A model generated the notes under the pieces. It worked only from the letters and a program-made list of their open reading frames with translations. It searched no databases and was not told the origin of the DNA. 64,000 nt of DNA from NCBI RefSeq assembly GCF_028882275.1, contig NZ_JARBUT010000015.1, forward strand, positions 96,184-160,183, read 5' to 3'. The position numbers were made by a program, and so were the translations under genes. The stretch's first letter is position 1. Each line of letters opens with the position of its first letter. This DNA is from Nocardiopsis sp. N85 (GTDB lineage: Bacteria; Actinomycetota; Actinomycetes; Streptosporangiales; Streptosporangiaceae). Shown here in pieces: positions 8,509 through 16,070 of the stretch.

Positions 8509-8532
8509 CTCTCGGACGGATGTTTTCTCTCG
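8509..8532 (-). promoter_or_regulatory. Tandem TTCTCTCG repeats and shared 11-bp motif upstream of cas6
   Basis: CTCTCGGACGG at 8509-8519 is identical to the copies near cas10. The octamer TTCTCTCG occurs at 8507-8514 and again 18 bases away at 8525-8532, so half-sites face the same side of the helix at roughly two turns. They sit 32-56 bases upstream of the cas6 start. A regulator binding site is inferred. Confidence 0.4.
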
Positions 8533-8554
8533 AACAAGGATCTCGGCAAGGGGC

Positions 8555-9082
8555 TCACCGGATCATCTCGGCGATCCTGAGGACCGTTCGCCAGTTGCGT
8601 CCGGTGACGACGCCGTCGGTGTGACGGGCCACCACGTCGGGAAGCCGGGCCTGGCGAAGCCCCTCCTCGTGAACGGTGTAGGCCTCGGTCGCGGTCACCG
8701 CGAAGCGTTCGTCCGGGTACCGCCCCATGTCCAACGAGGTGAGCGCGTGGGTGTCCAGGGCCCCGGAACAGAACAGGACGAGGAACCGGGAGGGATCGAC
8801 GACCTCCAGCGGATTGGCCGATACGGCGGCGGCGAACGTCTCCGCGGTGCGCACCACCACCGGCACGTCGAGACCGCACCGGTCGCGCAACCCCTCGGCG
8901 ACCGCGGCGGCGACCGCGGCGGGCCCCTCGTCTCCCGAGGTGACCACCGCGTTACCGCTCTGGAGGTGGGTGGCGACGTCCCGATACCCCAGACCGGCGA
9001 GCAGCCGCCGCAGATCGGCCATGGCGATCCGCTTGTGCCGGCCGACGTTGATCCCTCGCAGCAACACCACGTACACGGTCAT
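8555..9082 (-). CDS. DUF1697 family protein
   Basis: The 175-residue protein opens with MTVYVVLLRGINVGRHKRI, the diagnostic start of DUF1697, followed by MADLRRLLAGLGY and the THLQSGNAVV segment near residue 40. DUF1697 proteins are small cytoplasmic alpha-beta proteins of unknown function. The start at 9082 fits the family N-terminus. Two upstream in-frame ATGs (9091, 9112) would add residues not seen in the family. CACAAT ends seven bases before this ATG, so the message may be leaderless. It ends with GRNWRTVLRIAEMIR, also typical of the family's C-terminal NWRT motif. Confidence 0.9.
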   Translation of the reverse strand: MTVYVVLLRGINVGRHKRIAMADLRRLLAGLGYRDVATHLQSGNAVVTSGDEGPAAVAAAVAEGLRDRCGLDVPVVVRTAETFAAAVSANPLEVVDPSRFLVLFCSGALDTHALTSLDMGRYPDERFAVTATEAYTVHEEGLRQARLPDVVARHTDGVVTGRNWRTVLRIAEMIR

Positions 9083-9165
9083 GGGGGCCATTGTGCCGCC
9101 CGTGGCCGACACCGGAACCCGTACGCTGGTGCACGCCGCGCACCCGAGCCGACACCGGAGCCACC

Positions 9166-10176
9166 GTGACCCGTCTGAGTCATACCTTCGACATCGCCCC
9201 CGTGGACCGGGAGACGGTGGACCGGATCGTCGCGGGCCTGTACGAGGTGGCCGCCGCGTGCCGGTTCGACGGCCGCGGCTGGCTGATCACGCCCGACGAG
9301 GAGGCACTCTCCCTCCTCGTCGAACGCGCCGGGGAACTGGGGCTGATCGACGTGCGAGAACGCGAGAAGCGGATCGCCGAACGGGAACGGGCCATCACGG
9401 AACTGCGCGAGGGCGACCCCTCGCCCGGACGGCGCGAGGAGCTGGAGATCCAGGCCTCCCGGCTCGGGCTCCAGTTGCGGAGCGGCCGGCACCTGGAGCC
9501 GCGCACCCGCTACCTGGTCGCCGAACTCTCCCCCGACGGGATCCCCGTCGAACCCGGAGACGACGAGACCAAGGGCTGGAGCGGCACCGGCGTCGCCGTC
9601 ACCTCCTGGGACCCGTGGGGGCGGGCGGCGATCGACTACGCCATGCCCGACGGCACCGGAACCGGGGAACCCGCGGTGACCTGGGGTTCGGTCGCCCACG
9701 ACGGGGCCGCCGGCACCCTGGACTGGTCCCTGGAGATCCGGTTGCCCGGACGCGGGGCCCGGTTGCGGTCGGCCTCCGGAGCACTGCACATCGACCTCGA
9801 CGCCTGGTACGCCACCCTCGACGGTGGCCCGGTACCGCCGGTGCATCTGAGCGCCACCCACGCCATGGCCCGGGTGGAGGGGTGGATCGACGCGACGCGC
9901 ACGCCCGAGGGTCGCTGGTCGGTGAAGGCCGTCCTGGACGTGCGTGGGCGTGGGCTCTACCGGCCGTTCGTGGCGGCGGCGCTGTGGGCGACACGGGCCT
10001 CCTTCCGCCGCCAGGACGCCCGCATCCGACGGGAGGGCACCGGGGAACCGACCACGGCCGACCGGTTGGAGCAGGCCGCTCGGGACTGGGACACGGCCGC
10101 CCAGGCCGCCCCACAGGTCCCCGATCTGCTGGCCGACCTCGCCCGGGTCATGTCCGAGGAGCGCCGACGCCCCTGA
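9166..10176 (+). CDS. Unrecognised 336-residue protein
   Basis: The frame starts at GTG 9166 with GGAG seven bases upstream. I do not recognise a family. Residues 1-80 are helical with a charged coiled-coil-like stretch (REREKRIAERERAITELRE). A Gly/Asp-rich loop (GDDETKGWSG) near 128-137 leads into a beta-rich central domain with several Trp residues. A segment RGLYRPFVAAALWATRASFRR near 268-288 could be an amphipathic or membrane-associated helix, and the C-terminus is helical. It faces away from the DUF1697 gene across about 80 bases, so the two share a divergent promoter region. TACGCT at 9121-9126 is a plausible -10. A link to the CRISPR locus cannot be shown. Confidence 0.75.
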   Translation: MTRLSHTFDIAPVDRETVDRIVAGLYEVAAACRFDGRGWLITPDEEALSLLVERAGELGLIDVREREKRIAERERAITELREGDPSPGRREELEIQASRLGLQLRSGRHLEPRTRYLVAELSPDGIPVEPGDDETKGWSGTGVAVTSWDPWGRAAIDYAMPDGTGTGEPAVTWGSVAHDGAAGTLDWSLEIRLPGRGARLRSASGALHIDLDAWYATLDGGPVPPVHLSATHAMARVEGWIDATRTPEGRWSVKAVLDVRGRGLYRPFVAAALWATRASFRRQDARIRREGTGEPTTADRLEQAARDWDTAAQAAPQVPDLLADLARVMSEERRRP

Positions 10177-10246
10177 CCCGCCCGCACCGCCCACCCGGAG
10201 CCGGGGTCCTCGACGGACTCCTCCGGCGCTGCCCCTCCCTCACCCG

Positions 10247-12013
10247 TCAGTCCCGGTCGGCACCCCATCCGGTGAGGGAGCGCACCCGCAGCTCGGTGAA
10301 CCGGGCGCTGTTGCGCTCGGGGGAGAGCAGGCTGCCCACCACCGCGCAGGCGAAACCGAGGGGCACCGCGACCAGTGCCGGGTTCTCCATGGGGAAGAAC
10401 CCGATATCGATCCACGGCGGCAGCACCGACAGGTTCTCTCCGGTGACCGGGTCGGTCTTGCCCGACATCACCGGTGAGAACAGCATGAGCAGGAGCGTCG
10501 CCGACAGCCCGCCGTAGATGCCCCACTCGACGCCCTTGGTGTTGAACCGGCGCCAGAACATGGTGAGCACGATGACCGGGAGGTTCGCGGCGGCGGCGAT
10601 GGCGAAGGCCAGTCCCACCAGGAACGCCACGTTCTGTTCCTGGGCCTGTACGGCCAGCACGATGGCGACCGCGCCGATGAGACAGGCCGAGAAGCGGGCC
10701 ACCCCCATCTCCTGCGACTCGCGCGGCCTGCCCCACATGAGGATGTGGCCGAACAGGTCGTGGGCGATGGAGGAGGACGAGGCCAGGGTGAGGCTGGCGA
10801 TGACCGCCAGGATCGTGGCCAGCGCCACCGCCGAGATCAACGCCAACAGGACGGCGGCGCCCACCGGGCCGGCGGTGAGCCGGCCCAGCTCCTCGGCGAG
10901 CATCGGCACGGCGCTGTTGCCGGAGGGGTCCAGGGCCATGATGCGTTCGGAGCCCACCAGGGCGGCCGCGCCGAAGCCCAGGGCGAGCGTCATCAGGTAG
11001 AAGGCCCCGACCATGACGATGGTGCGGTTCACCGAGGAGCGCGCCGAACGCCCGTCGGGCACCGTGTAGAAGCGGATGAGGATGTGCGGCAGGGCGACCG
11101 TGCCCAGCACCAGCGCCAGGCCCAGGCTGATGAGGTCGAGCTTGTTGAACAGGGTGGTGGTGGGCTCCCCCGGCACCTCCACCCCGAAGCGCAGTCCCGG
11201 CTCCAGGAACGCCGTCCCGTGGCCGCTGGCCTCGGCCGCGGCCCCGAGCAGGGCCCGCGGATCGAACGAGAACATCGCCAGGACCAGGACGGTGAGCATC
11301 CCGGTGGCGGCGAGCAGCACGATCGCCTTGATGATCTGCAACCAGGTGGCGGCCTTCATCCCGCCGTACATGACGTAGACGATCATCAGCACGCCCACCA
11401 GCACGATGGCGCCGGTGCGGGCCTGGGAGGCGCTCATGCCCAGGAAGGTGCCGCCGTCGTGCAGCCCCAGCAGGACCGAGACCAGGGCGCCCGCCCCGAC
11501 CATCTGGGCGACCAGGTAGAACACGCACACGGTGACCGTGGAGATCGTGCAGGCCAGGCGCACCCGCATCCGGCGCATGCGGAAGGCCGGCAGGTCGGCC
11601 ATGGTGAACCGGCCGGTGTTGCGCATCAGCTGGGCCATGGGCAGCACCAGCAGCCAGGCCACCAGGAAGCCGATGGAGTACAGGAACCCGTCGTAGCCCT
11701 GGAGGGCGATCATGCCGGCGATGCCCAGGAACGAGGCGGCGGACAGGTAGTCACCGGTCAGGGCGAGGCCGTTCTGGGTACTGGAGAACCCGCGCCCGCC
11801 CGCGTAGAAGTCGACGGCGCCCTTGGTGGTGTGCCGGGCCCGAATGGTGATGGCCAGGGTGACCAGGACGAACAGCGCGCACAGGCCGATGGTCCAGGCG
11901 TGCGCGGGACCGAACCGCCCGTCCAGGGCGGTGGGTTCGGCGAGGAGGTGGACGATGCCGTCCCCCGTGACGGCACCGTCCACACCCGCCCTCGAAAGCG
12001 ATCCGACGATCAT
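10247..12013 (-). CDS. actP: Acetate-type sodium/solute symporter (ActP/MctC-like)
   Basis: This 588-residue polytopic protein belongs to the sodium:solute symporter family. It has the family hallmarks FYAGGRGFSSTQNGLALTGDYLSAASFLG near the N-terminus (residues about 69-97, given here only by key residues G73, R74, G75 and D88), a VYVMYGGMKAATWLQ segment, and MFWRRFNTKG in the C-terminal third. About 13 membrane segments are visible. Members import acetate, propionate or pyruvate with a cation. The downstream-overlapping DUF485 gene (ATGA at 12010-12013) is its usual partner, as in yjcH-actP. In corynebacteria the related transporter is MctC. Exact substrate is not readable from sequence. Confidence 0.92.
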   Translation of the reverse strand: MIVGSLSRAGVDGAVTGDGIVHLLAEPTALDGRFGPAHAWTIGLCALFVLVTLAITIRARHTTKGAVDFYAGGRGFSSTQNGLALTGDYLSAASFLGIAGMIALQGYDGFLYSIGFLVAWLLVLPMAQLMRNTGRFTMADLPAFRMRRMRVRLACTISTVTVCVFYLVAQMVGAGALVSVLLGLHDGGTFLGMSASQARTGAIVLVGVLMIVYVMYGGMKAATWLQIIKAIVLLAATGMLTVLVLAMFSFDPRALLGAAAEASGHGTAFLEPGLRFGVEVPGEPTTTLFNKLDLISLGLALVLGTVALPHILIRFYTVPDGRSARSSVNRTIVMVGAFYLMTLALGFGAAALVGSERIMALDPSGNSAVPMLAEELGRLTAGPVGAAVLLALISAVALATILAVIASLTLASSSSIAHDLFGHILMWGRPRESQEMGVARFSACLIGAVAIVLAVQAQEQNVAFLVGLAFAIAAAANLPVIVLTMFWRRFNTKGVEWGIYGGLSATLLLMLFSPVMSGKTDPVTGENLSVLPPWIDIGFFPMENPALVAVPLGFACAVVGSLLSPERNSARFTELRVRSLTGWGADRD

Positions 12014-12471
12014 CGGGACACCGCCGGACCGTCCACGCCGGGCCGCGGCGACCGGGCGCCCCCGTCGGCCTGGTCGCGGATCTGCGCGGCCAGGGGGTCG
12101 ATCGCACGCGCGGAGAAACGGCCGAACGCCCAGGCGAGCACGAAGGTGAGCAGGAACTGCCCTATTCCCAGGAGCAGGGCGACATTGATGGAATCGGCGA
12201 TCTGCACGCTCATGAAATCGCGCGCGTACGCCGACAACAACAGATAGGCCATGTAACTACCGAGGAAGGCGACGACCAAGGCGCCGGCCTGGAACGCGAA
12301 TCTCCTTCGTAGTTTCACGAAGCGGGGATCGACGGACACACGTTCGCAGGCGTGGGCGATATCCGCCTGCTCACGCCGCCGCGCCGCCGCCGACCTGGCC
12401 GGTCGCGCGCCGGACTCCTCCTCGGCCTCCGGTGCGCGCCTTCTGTAGACACCCTCCATGTAATCGACCAC
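12010..12471 (-). CDS. DUF485 membrane protein, symporter partner
   Basis: The 153-residue product has a charged N-terminal extension, then HACERVSVDPRFVKLRRRF, the cytoplasmic entry motif of DUF485. Two membrane helices follow (FQAGALVVAFLGSYMAYLLLS and a second rich in Leu/Val near 110-130). Members accompany acetate symporters and are always small with two helices. The start GTG at 12471 is only three bases from GGGAGG, so an ATG at 12459 (MEGVYRRRA) is an alternative. The stop overlaps the symporter start, indicating translational coupling. The N-terminal extension of about 45 residues is longer than in yjcH. Confidence 0.88.
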   Translation of the reverse strand: MVDYMEGVYRRRAPEAEEESGARPARSAAARRREQADIAHACERVSVDPRFVKLRRRFAFQAGALVVAFLGSYMAYLLLSAYARDFMSVQIADSINVALLLGIGQFLLTFVLAWAFGRFSARAIDPLAAQIRDQADGGARSPRPGVDGPAVSR

Positions 12472-12670
12472 GAGCCTCCCCCTGTTCCCCTTCCCCCGGA
12501 CATCGCTCCCCCGCGATCCCCATCACCGACCGGCGCGCCGACCACGGCGGGCGGCTCCCGTCCCCCTTCGCCGCGCCGCGAGCGCCCCCCTTTCCGGGCG
12601 GTACTGGCAATACCCTAGCCACGCCGTTCGCTGCTCGTTCACCAAATGCACAAATCGACTGGAGGAAATC

Positions 12671-12916
12671 ATGGCGTCCCGTTCCGAGAACGGACGAAGA
12701 ATAAGTGACAATGACAGTCGGTGCGATATCACCGCGCATCGCGCGATCCGGATCACAGCGACGCCACCGAACCGGAGAAGGCCTGCTCACCGGGGGCGCG
12801 CGCGAGCGGGCGGGCCGCACTCGTCCCCGGTCTTCGCTAGGCTTCGGGGCGACCCCGAACCCCGTGCACGGCGAACCCGGCGCACATTCGGCCGTTTCGT
12901 TCGTACAGGTGTATGA
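12671..12916 (+). CDS. Possible small basic protein, 81 residues
   Basis: The ATG at 12671 has a near-ideal ribosome binding site, GGAGG with a five-base spacer. The 81-residue product starts MASRSENGRRISDNDS and then becomes Arg/Pro/Thr-rich with no recognisable domain. The second half looks like a chance frame in GC-rich DNA, and codon use changes there. The good binding site may really serve a shorter product or be coincidental. Confidence 0.25.
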   Translation: MASRSENGRRISDNDSRCDITAHRAIRITATPPNRRRPAHRGRARAGGPHSSPVFARLRGDPEPRARRTRRTFGRFVRTGV

Positions 12917-12917
12917 T
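12912..12917 (+). promoter_or_regulatory. Candidate -10 hexamer for the Cys/His protein gene
   Basis: TATGAT stands in an AT-richer patch 48 bases upstream of the GTG at 12965. A convincing -35 at 16-19 bases is not seen (TTCGGC at 12887 is weak). Confidence 0.35.
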
Positions 12918-12964
12918 TAAGGGGTCCAGCACTGTTCACGCGATACCGAAGGGAAATCCCCGCC

Positions 12965-13225
12965 GTGGTCACCGAGGTCTTCACGCGCAAGTACTGCGAT
13001 CCCCACGCCGTTCGCGAGGAGAAGGTCGAGGCGACTGAGGTCATCCAGTTCGCCTGGGAGGGCACCGTCCGCGAGGTCGACGCCTGCACCGACTGCTTCA
13101 AGGAGCACGAGGTCCGGTTCGAACCGCTCGTGGACTACTCGCGTCCGGTGAAGAAGCAGCGCCGTGTCACGAAGAAGGCCGCCTCCGACGCGGCCGACGG
13201 CGCGACCACCGAGGACGACGAGTAA
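12965..13225 (+). CDS. Small conserved-type Cys/His protein, 86 residues
   Basis: This frame starts at GTG 12965 behind an AAGGGA site. The product has a YCDPH motif near residue 10-14 and ACTDC near 45-49, giving a Cys-x-x-His plus Cys-x-x-Cys set that could bind zinc. The middle alternates acidic and hydrophobic residues (VIQFAWEGTVREVD), suggesting a beta hairpin. The C-terminus is a Lys/Arg stretch (PVKKQRRVTKKA) followed by an acidic tail ending TTEDDE. The beta hairpin plus basic tail is loosely reminiscent of Lsr2-type small nucleoid proteins, but I do not see the Lsr2 DNA-binding motif. Function unknown. Confidence 0.75.
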   Translation: MVTEVFTRKYCDPHAVREEKVEATEVIQFAWEGTVREVDACTDCFKEHEVRFEPLVDYSRPVKKQRRVTKKAASDAADGATTEDDE

Positions 13226-13347
13226 CACCCACCGCCCGGCCGATCGGCGCTTCCGCGCACCGATGACCGGCCGCGCACCCGAGCACTCCTCCCCGAGGGG
13301 CGAGGGCTCCCGTGCCCCAGGAGACGGCCTCGACGCGTCGAGCACGA

Positions 13348-13387
13348 GCGGGGGTCGGCGACACCCCCAGTGACCGCCGACCCCCGC
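13348..13387. terminator. Bidirectional hairpin between convergent genes
   Basis: Arms 13348-13360 and 13375-13387 pair perfectly over 13 bp around a 14-base loop. It lies between the small Cys/His gene (plus) and the ACT-GNAT gene (minus). A second GC hairpin (13394-13413) follows at once. No T-run. Confidence 0.6.
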
Positions 13388-13418
13388 GTCCTCGCGCGGC
13401 CCTCGGGCCGCGCCGGGT

Positions 13419-14513
13419 TCAACCCCGGCCCATCAGCCGGGCCAACTGCCCGACACGGCCCGGCTCACCGGCCGGCCCGTTCTGCACGGCCTCGGCCACC
13501 GGCAGCCGGGCGTGCACGTACGAACCCTCCTGCGTCCGCACCGCGGCCCCGAAGCGTCGCATGATCCGCAGCATCGCGGTGTTGGACAACGTCGTCTCCG
13601 CCCGCACCTCGGCCAGGCCCCAGTCGGCGGCGATGACCGTCAGCGCACGGGTCAACGCGGTACCCACACCGCGGCCCTGCCACCCGTCCTCCACCAGGAA
13701 CGCGATCTCACCGACCCCCGGATCCAGGGTGTACATCAGATGCGCCAGGGCCACCGGGTGCTCCTCGCCCTGCGTCCGCACCGCCAGCGTCAGTCCGCGA
13801 TCGGGATCGCAGAACACCCGCAGCATCTGCGGAGTCGGTTCGCGCATGCCCGCCAGATAACGTCCCCGCACCGTCTCCGGGGAGCACCGCCGGTGCAGGT
13901 CCACCACGGCGGGGGCGTCCGTCTCGCGCACCTGGCGCAGCGACAGCGCCGTCCCCTCGTTCGTGCGGATGGTCCGATCGGTGGGCACCGGGCCCGTCGA
14001 GGGCATCACCGACCGCACCAGGGCGTCCGCCCGGCTGGACTCGGTCCAGGTGAAGGGGTGGGAGGCCCGGCGCACCAGCACCCCGCGCAACGGACCCACC
14101 GGCACCAGCATGGCGGTGCCCGGCTCCGACTCGTCCACGCCCTCGGCCCGGGTCAGGTTGGTCCAGTGCGCCTCGTCCGCCATCAACAACTCGGCCAGCG
14201 CGGCGGGCAGACGATTGGGGTGGGAGCGCAACCGCGCGGTGAGCAACAGGGCCCGCGTGACGTCGTCGCCCACCTCGCGCCGGTGGGCGGGGACCGCCGT
14301 GACCGTCCCGGCGGGGCAGTGTTCTTGGAGCGCGCGCAGGGCGGCGCCGTGATCGTCGGGGATGTCCACCACGAACTCGTCCACCACACCCGTCACATCG
14401 GTGTGGATGGACAGCCCCACGATGTTCCCTCCCCGTCCGGCGAGGGCGTCGACGAGTCCGGCCAGACCGCCGGGGCGATCCTCGACCGCGGTCCTGATGC
14501 GCCACAGGCCCAC
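13419..14513 (-). CDS. ACT-GNAT protein acetyltransferase
   Basis: The 364-residue protein joins an N-terminal ACT domain (residues 1-75, MGLWRIRTAVEDRPGGLAGL) to a C-terminal GNAT acetyltransferase domain. In the GNAT part, EDGWQGRGVGTALTRAL near residues 270-290 is the acetyl-CoA loop (Q/R-x-x-G-x-G/A). Actinobacterial ACT-GNAT fusions are known amino-acid-sensing lysine acetyltransferases that modify metabolic enzymes (AAPatA/Kat type). It is transcribed away from the hut operon end, 350 bases further on, so amino-acid sensing next to histidine catabolism is suggestive. The start is GTG 14513, chosen because it opens directly into the ACT strand. Confidence 0.88.
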   Translation of the reverse strand: MGLWRIRTAVEDRPGGLAGLVDALAGRGGNIVGLSIHTDVTGVVDEFVVDIPDDHGAALRALQEHCPAGTVTAVPAHRREVGDDVTRALLLTARLRSHPNRLPAALAELLMADEAHWTNLTRAEGVDESEPGTAMLVPVGPLRGVLVRRASHPFTWTESSRADALVRSVMPSTGPVPTDRTIRTNEGTALSLRQVRETDAPAVVDLHRRCSPETVRGRYLAGMREPTPQMLRVFCDPDRGLTLAVRTQGEEHPVALAHLMYTLDPGVGEIAFLVEDGWQGRGVGTALTRALTVIAADWGLAEVRAETTLSNTAMLRIMRRFGAAVRTQEGSYVHARLPVAEAVQNGPAGEPGRVGQLARLMGRG

Positions 14514-14864
14514 TGTGCCCCCCTGGAGAGAAGATGTTCCCGCCGCCGCGGGACGACGCTGTCACCACGGCGGCGGGACGCGCACCGACGTGTCTCCACA
14601 CTGAGGGGTCGAGGTTTCCGGCGCGTTATGCGCCTGTTGAGTTCTCCGTTCCCCTTCCCGTTCCCGTTCGCTCCGGCCCGCCCGCCGCCGACGGCCCACG
14701 GCGGACGACCCGACGTTCACCCCACCGGGCTCCGGAACCCCAGGGGCGCACCGTGCCCTCCCGGCCCTTCGCCTCGGGCCGCGCGGGGCACCCGGGGCAC
14801 GGGACCTCCGATCGCCACGCGGCCCCCCACGTCCGCTCCGCCGGCCCCGTGCGCCGTTCGCCGG
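14514..14864. other. Intergenic stretch between hutI and the ACT-GNAT gene
   Basis: Nothing coding is convincing in these 351 bases. A small GGCGC/GCGCC hairpin lies at 14620-14634, and a pyrimidine-rich tract follows. The ACT-GNAT promoter should be here, but no clear -10/-35 pair is seen. Confidence 0.5.
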
Positions 14865-16070
14865 TCAAGGACGGCCGTGCGCCAGGACTCCGTCCTTCCA
14901 CACCGCCGCGACCTGCGGGACACCGGGCCGGTAGGCCAGGTAGAGGTGGTTGGGCGCGTTCAGCAGGACCAGATCGGCGTGGGCGCCCGGGGACAGCCGG
15001 CCCACGTCGGTGCGGCGCAGCGCCAGCGCGCCGCCGGCCGTGGCCGCCCACACCGCCTCGTCGGGGGTCATCCCCATGTCGCGCACCGCGACCGCGATGC
15101 AAAAGGCCAGACTCGACGTGAAGCACGACCCCGGATTGCAGTCACTGGCCAGCGCCACGATCGCGCCCGCGTCGATGAGCGCGCGGGCGTCCGGGTAGCT
15201 CTGCCGAGTGGAGAAGTCCACACCGGGCAGCAGGGTCGCCACCGTCGGCTCGGTACGCTTCGCCGCCTGCGCCAAGGCGTCGACGTCGGCCGCCGACAGG
15301 TAGGTGCAGTGGTCCACCGACGCCGCGCCCACCTCCACCGCCAACCGCACGCCCGGCCCCTCACCCAGCTGGTTGCCGTGCACCCGGGGCAGCAGGCCGC
15401 GGGCCATGCCCGCCGTCAGGACCCGACGCGAGGCCTCCTCGTCGAAGGCGCCGCGTTCGCAGAACACGTCGATCCACCGCGCGCGCGGGGCGCACGCGTC
15501 CAGCATCGGACCGGTGACCAGGTCCACGTACCCCTGCGGGTCGTCGGCGTACTCGGGGGCCACCACGTGCGCCCCCAGGAAGGTGACCTCGTCGGTCACC
15601 CGTCCGGCCACCGCCAGGGCACGCTCCTCGTCGGCCACGGTCAGCCCGTACCCCGACTTGACCTCCAGGGTGGTCGTTCCCTGGGCTCGCGCCTCGGCCA
15701 CGAACCCCCGCGCGCCCGCCAGCAGCTCGGCGTCGCTCGCCGCCCGGGTGGCCGCCACCGTGGTGCGGATCCCCCCGGCCGAATAGGGGCGTCCGCTCAT
15801 CCGGGCGGCGAACTCCCGGCTGCGGTCCCCGGCGAACACGATGTGGGAGTGGGAGTCCACGAACCCCGGGATGACGCACCGGCCGGCGGCGTCCACCCGC
15901 GCGTCGGCGGCCGGGGCGTGGGCGCGCGGCCCCGCCCACGCCACCGCGCCGCCCTCGATCACCAGGGCGGCGTCCTCGACCGTGCCGACCCGCCCCTCCC
16001 CCAGGCCCGGGTCGTTGGTGACCAGGGTGGCGATGTCGTCGATGAGGATGCTCTCGGGCACATCGGTCAT
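14865..16070 (-). CDS. hutI: Imidazolonepropionase
   Basis: The enzyme hydrolyses 4-imidazolone-5-propionate to N-formimino-L-glutamate, the third step of histidine breakdown. The 401-residue amidohydrolase has the metal-binding HSH at 74-76 within GFVDSHSHIVFAGDR. It also has the substrate Tyr/His region VKSGYGL, the downstream metal His in VHGNQLGEG, and ALASDCNPGSC with the catalytic Asp. The ATG at 16070 overlaps the hutF stop (ATGA). It is the last hut gene of the operon. Length matches the family. Confidence 0.97.
   Translation of the reverse strand: MTDVPESILIDDIATLVTNDPGLGEGRVGTVEDAALVIEGGAVAWAGPRAHAPAADARVDAAGRCVIPGFVDSHSHIVFAGDRSREFAARMSGRPYSAGGIRTTVAATRAASDAELLAGARGFVAEARAQGTTTLEVKSGYGLTVADEERALAVAGRVTDEVTFLGAHVVAPEYADDPQGYVDLVTGPMLDACAPRARWIDVFCERGAFDEEASRRVLTAGMARGLLPRVHGNQLGEGPGVRLAVEVGAASVDHCTYLSAADVDALAQAAKRTEPTVATLLPGVDFSTRQSYPDARALIDAGAIVALASDCNPGSCFTSSLAFCIAVAVRDMGMTPDEAVWAATAGGALALRRTDVGRLSPGAHADLVLLNAPNHLYLAYRPGVPQVAAVWKDGVLAHGRP

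Larger units (their letters stand above)
12472..12964. other. Divergent intergenic region with lower GC
   Basis: Nearly 500 bases separate the DUF485 gene (minus) from the small Cys/His gene (plus). The segment 12610-12740 is clearly poorer in GC than its surroundings, as expected for promoters. It contains a possible small plus-strand frame at 12671 and the -10-like hexamer at 12912. Confidence 0.5.

Noticed and set aside
1..9166. CRISPR repeat-spacer array
   Set aside because: I looked for evenly spaced direct repeats around the cas genes and found only short motifs and one palindrome. The array must be elsewhere if it exists.
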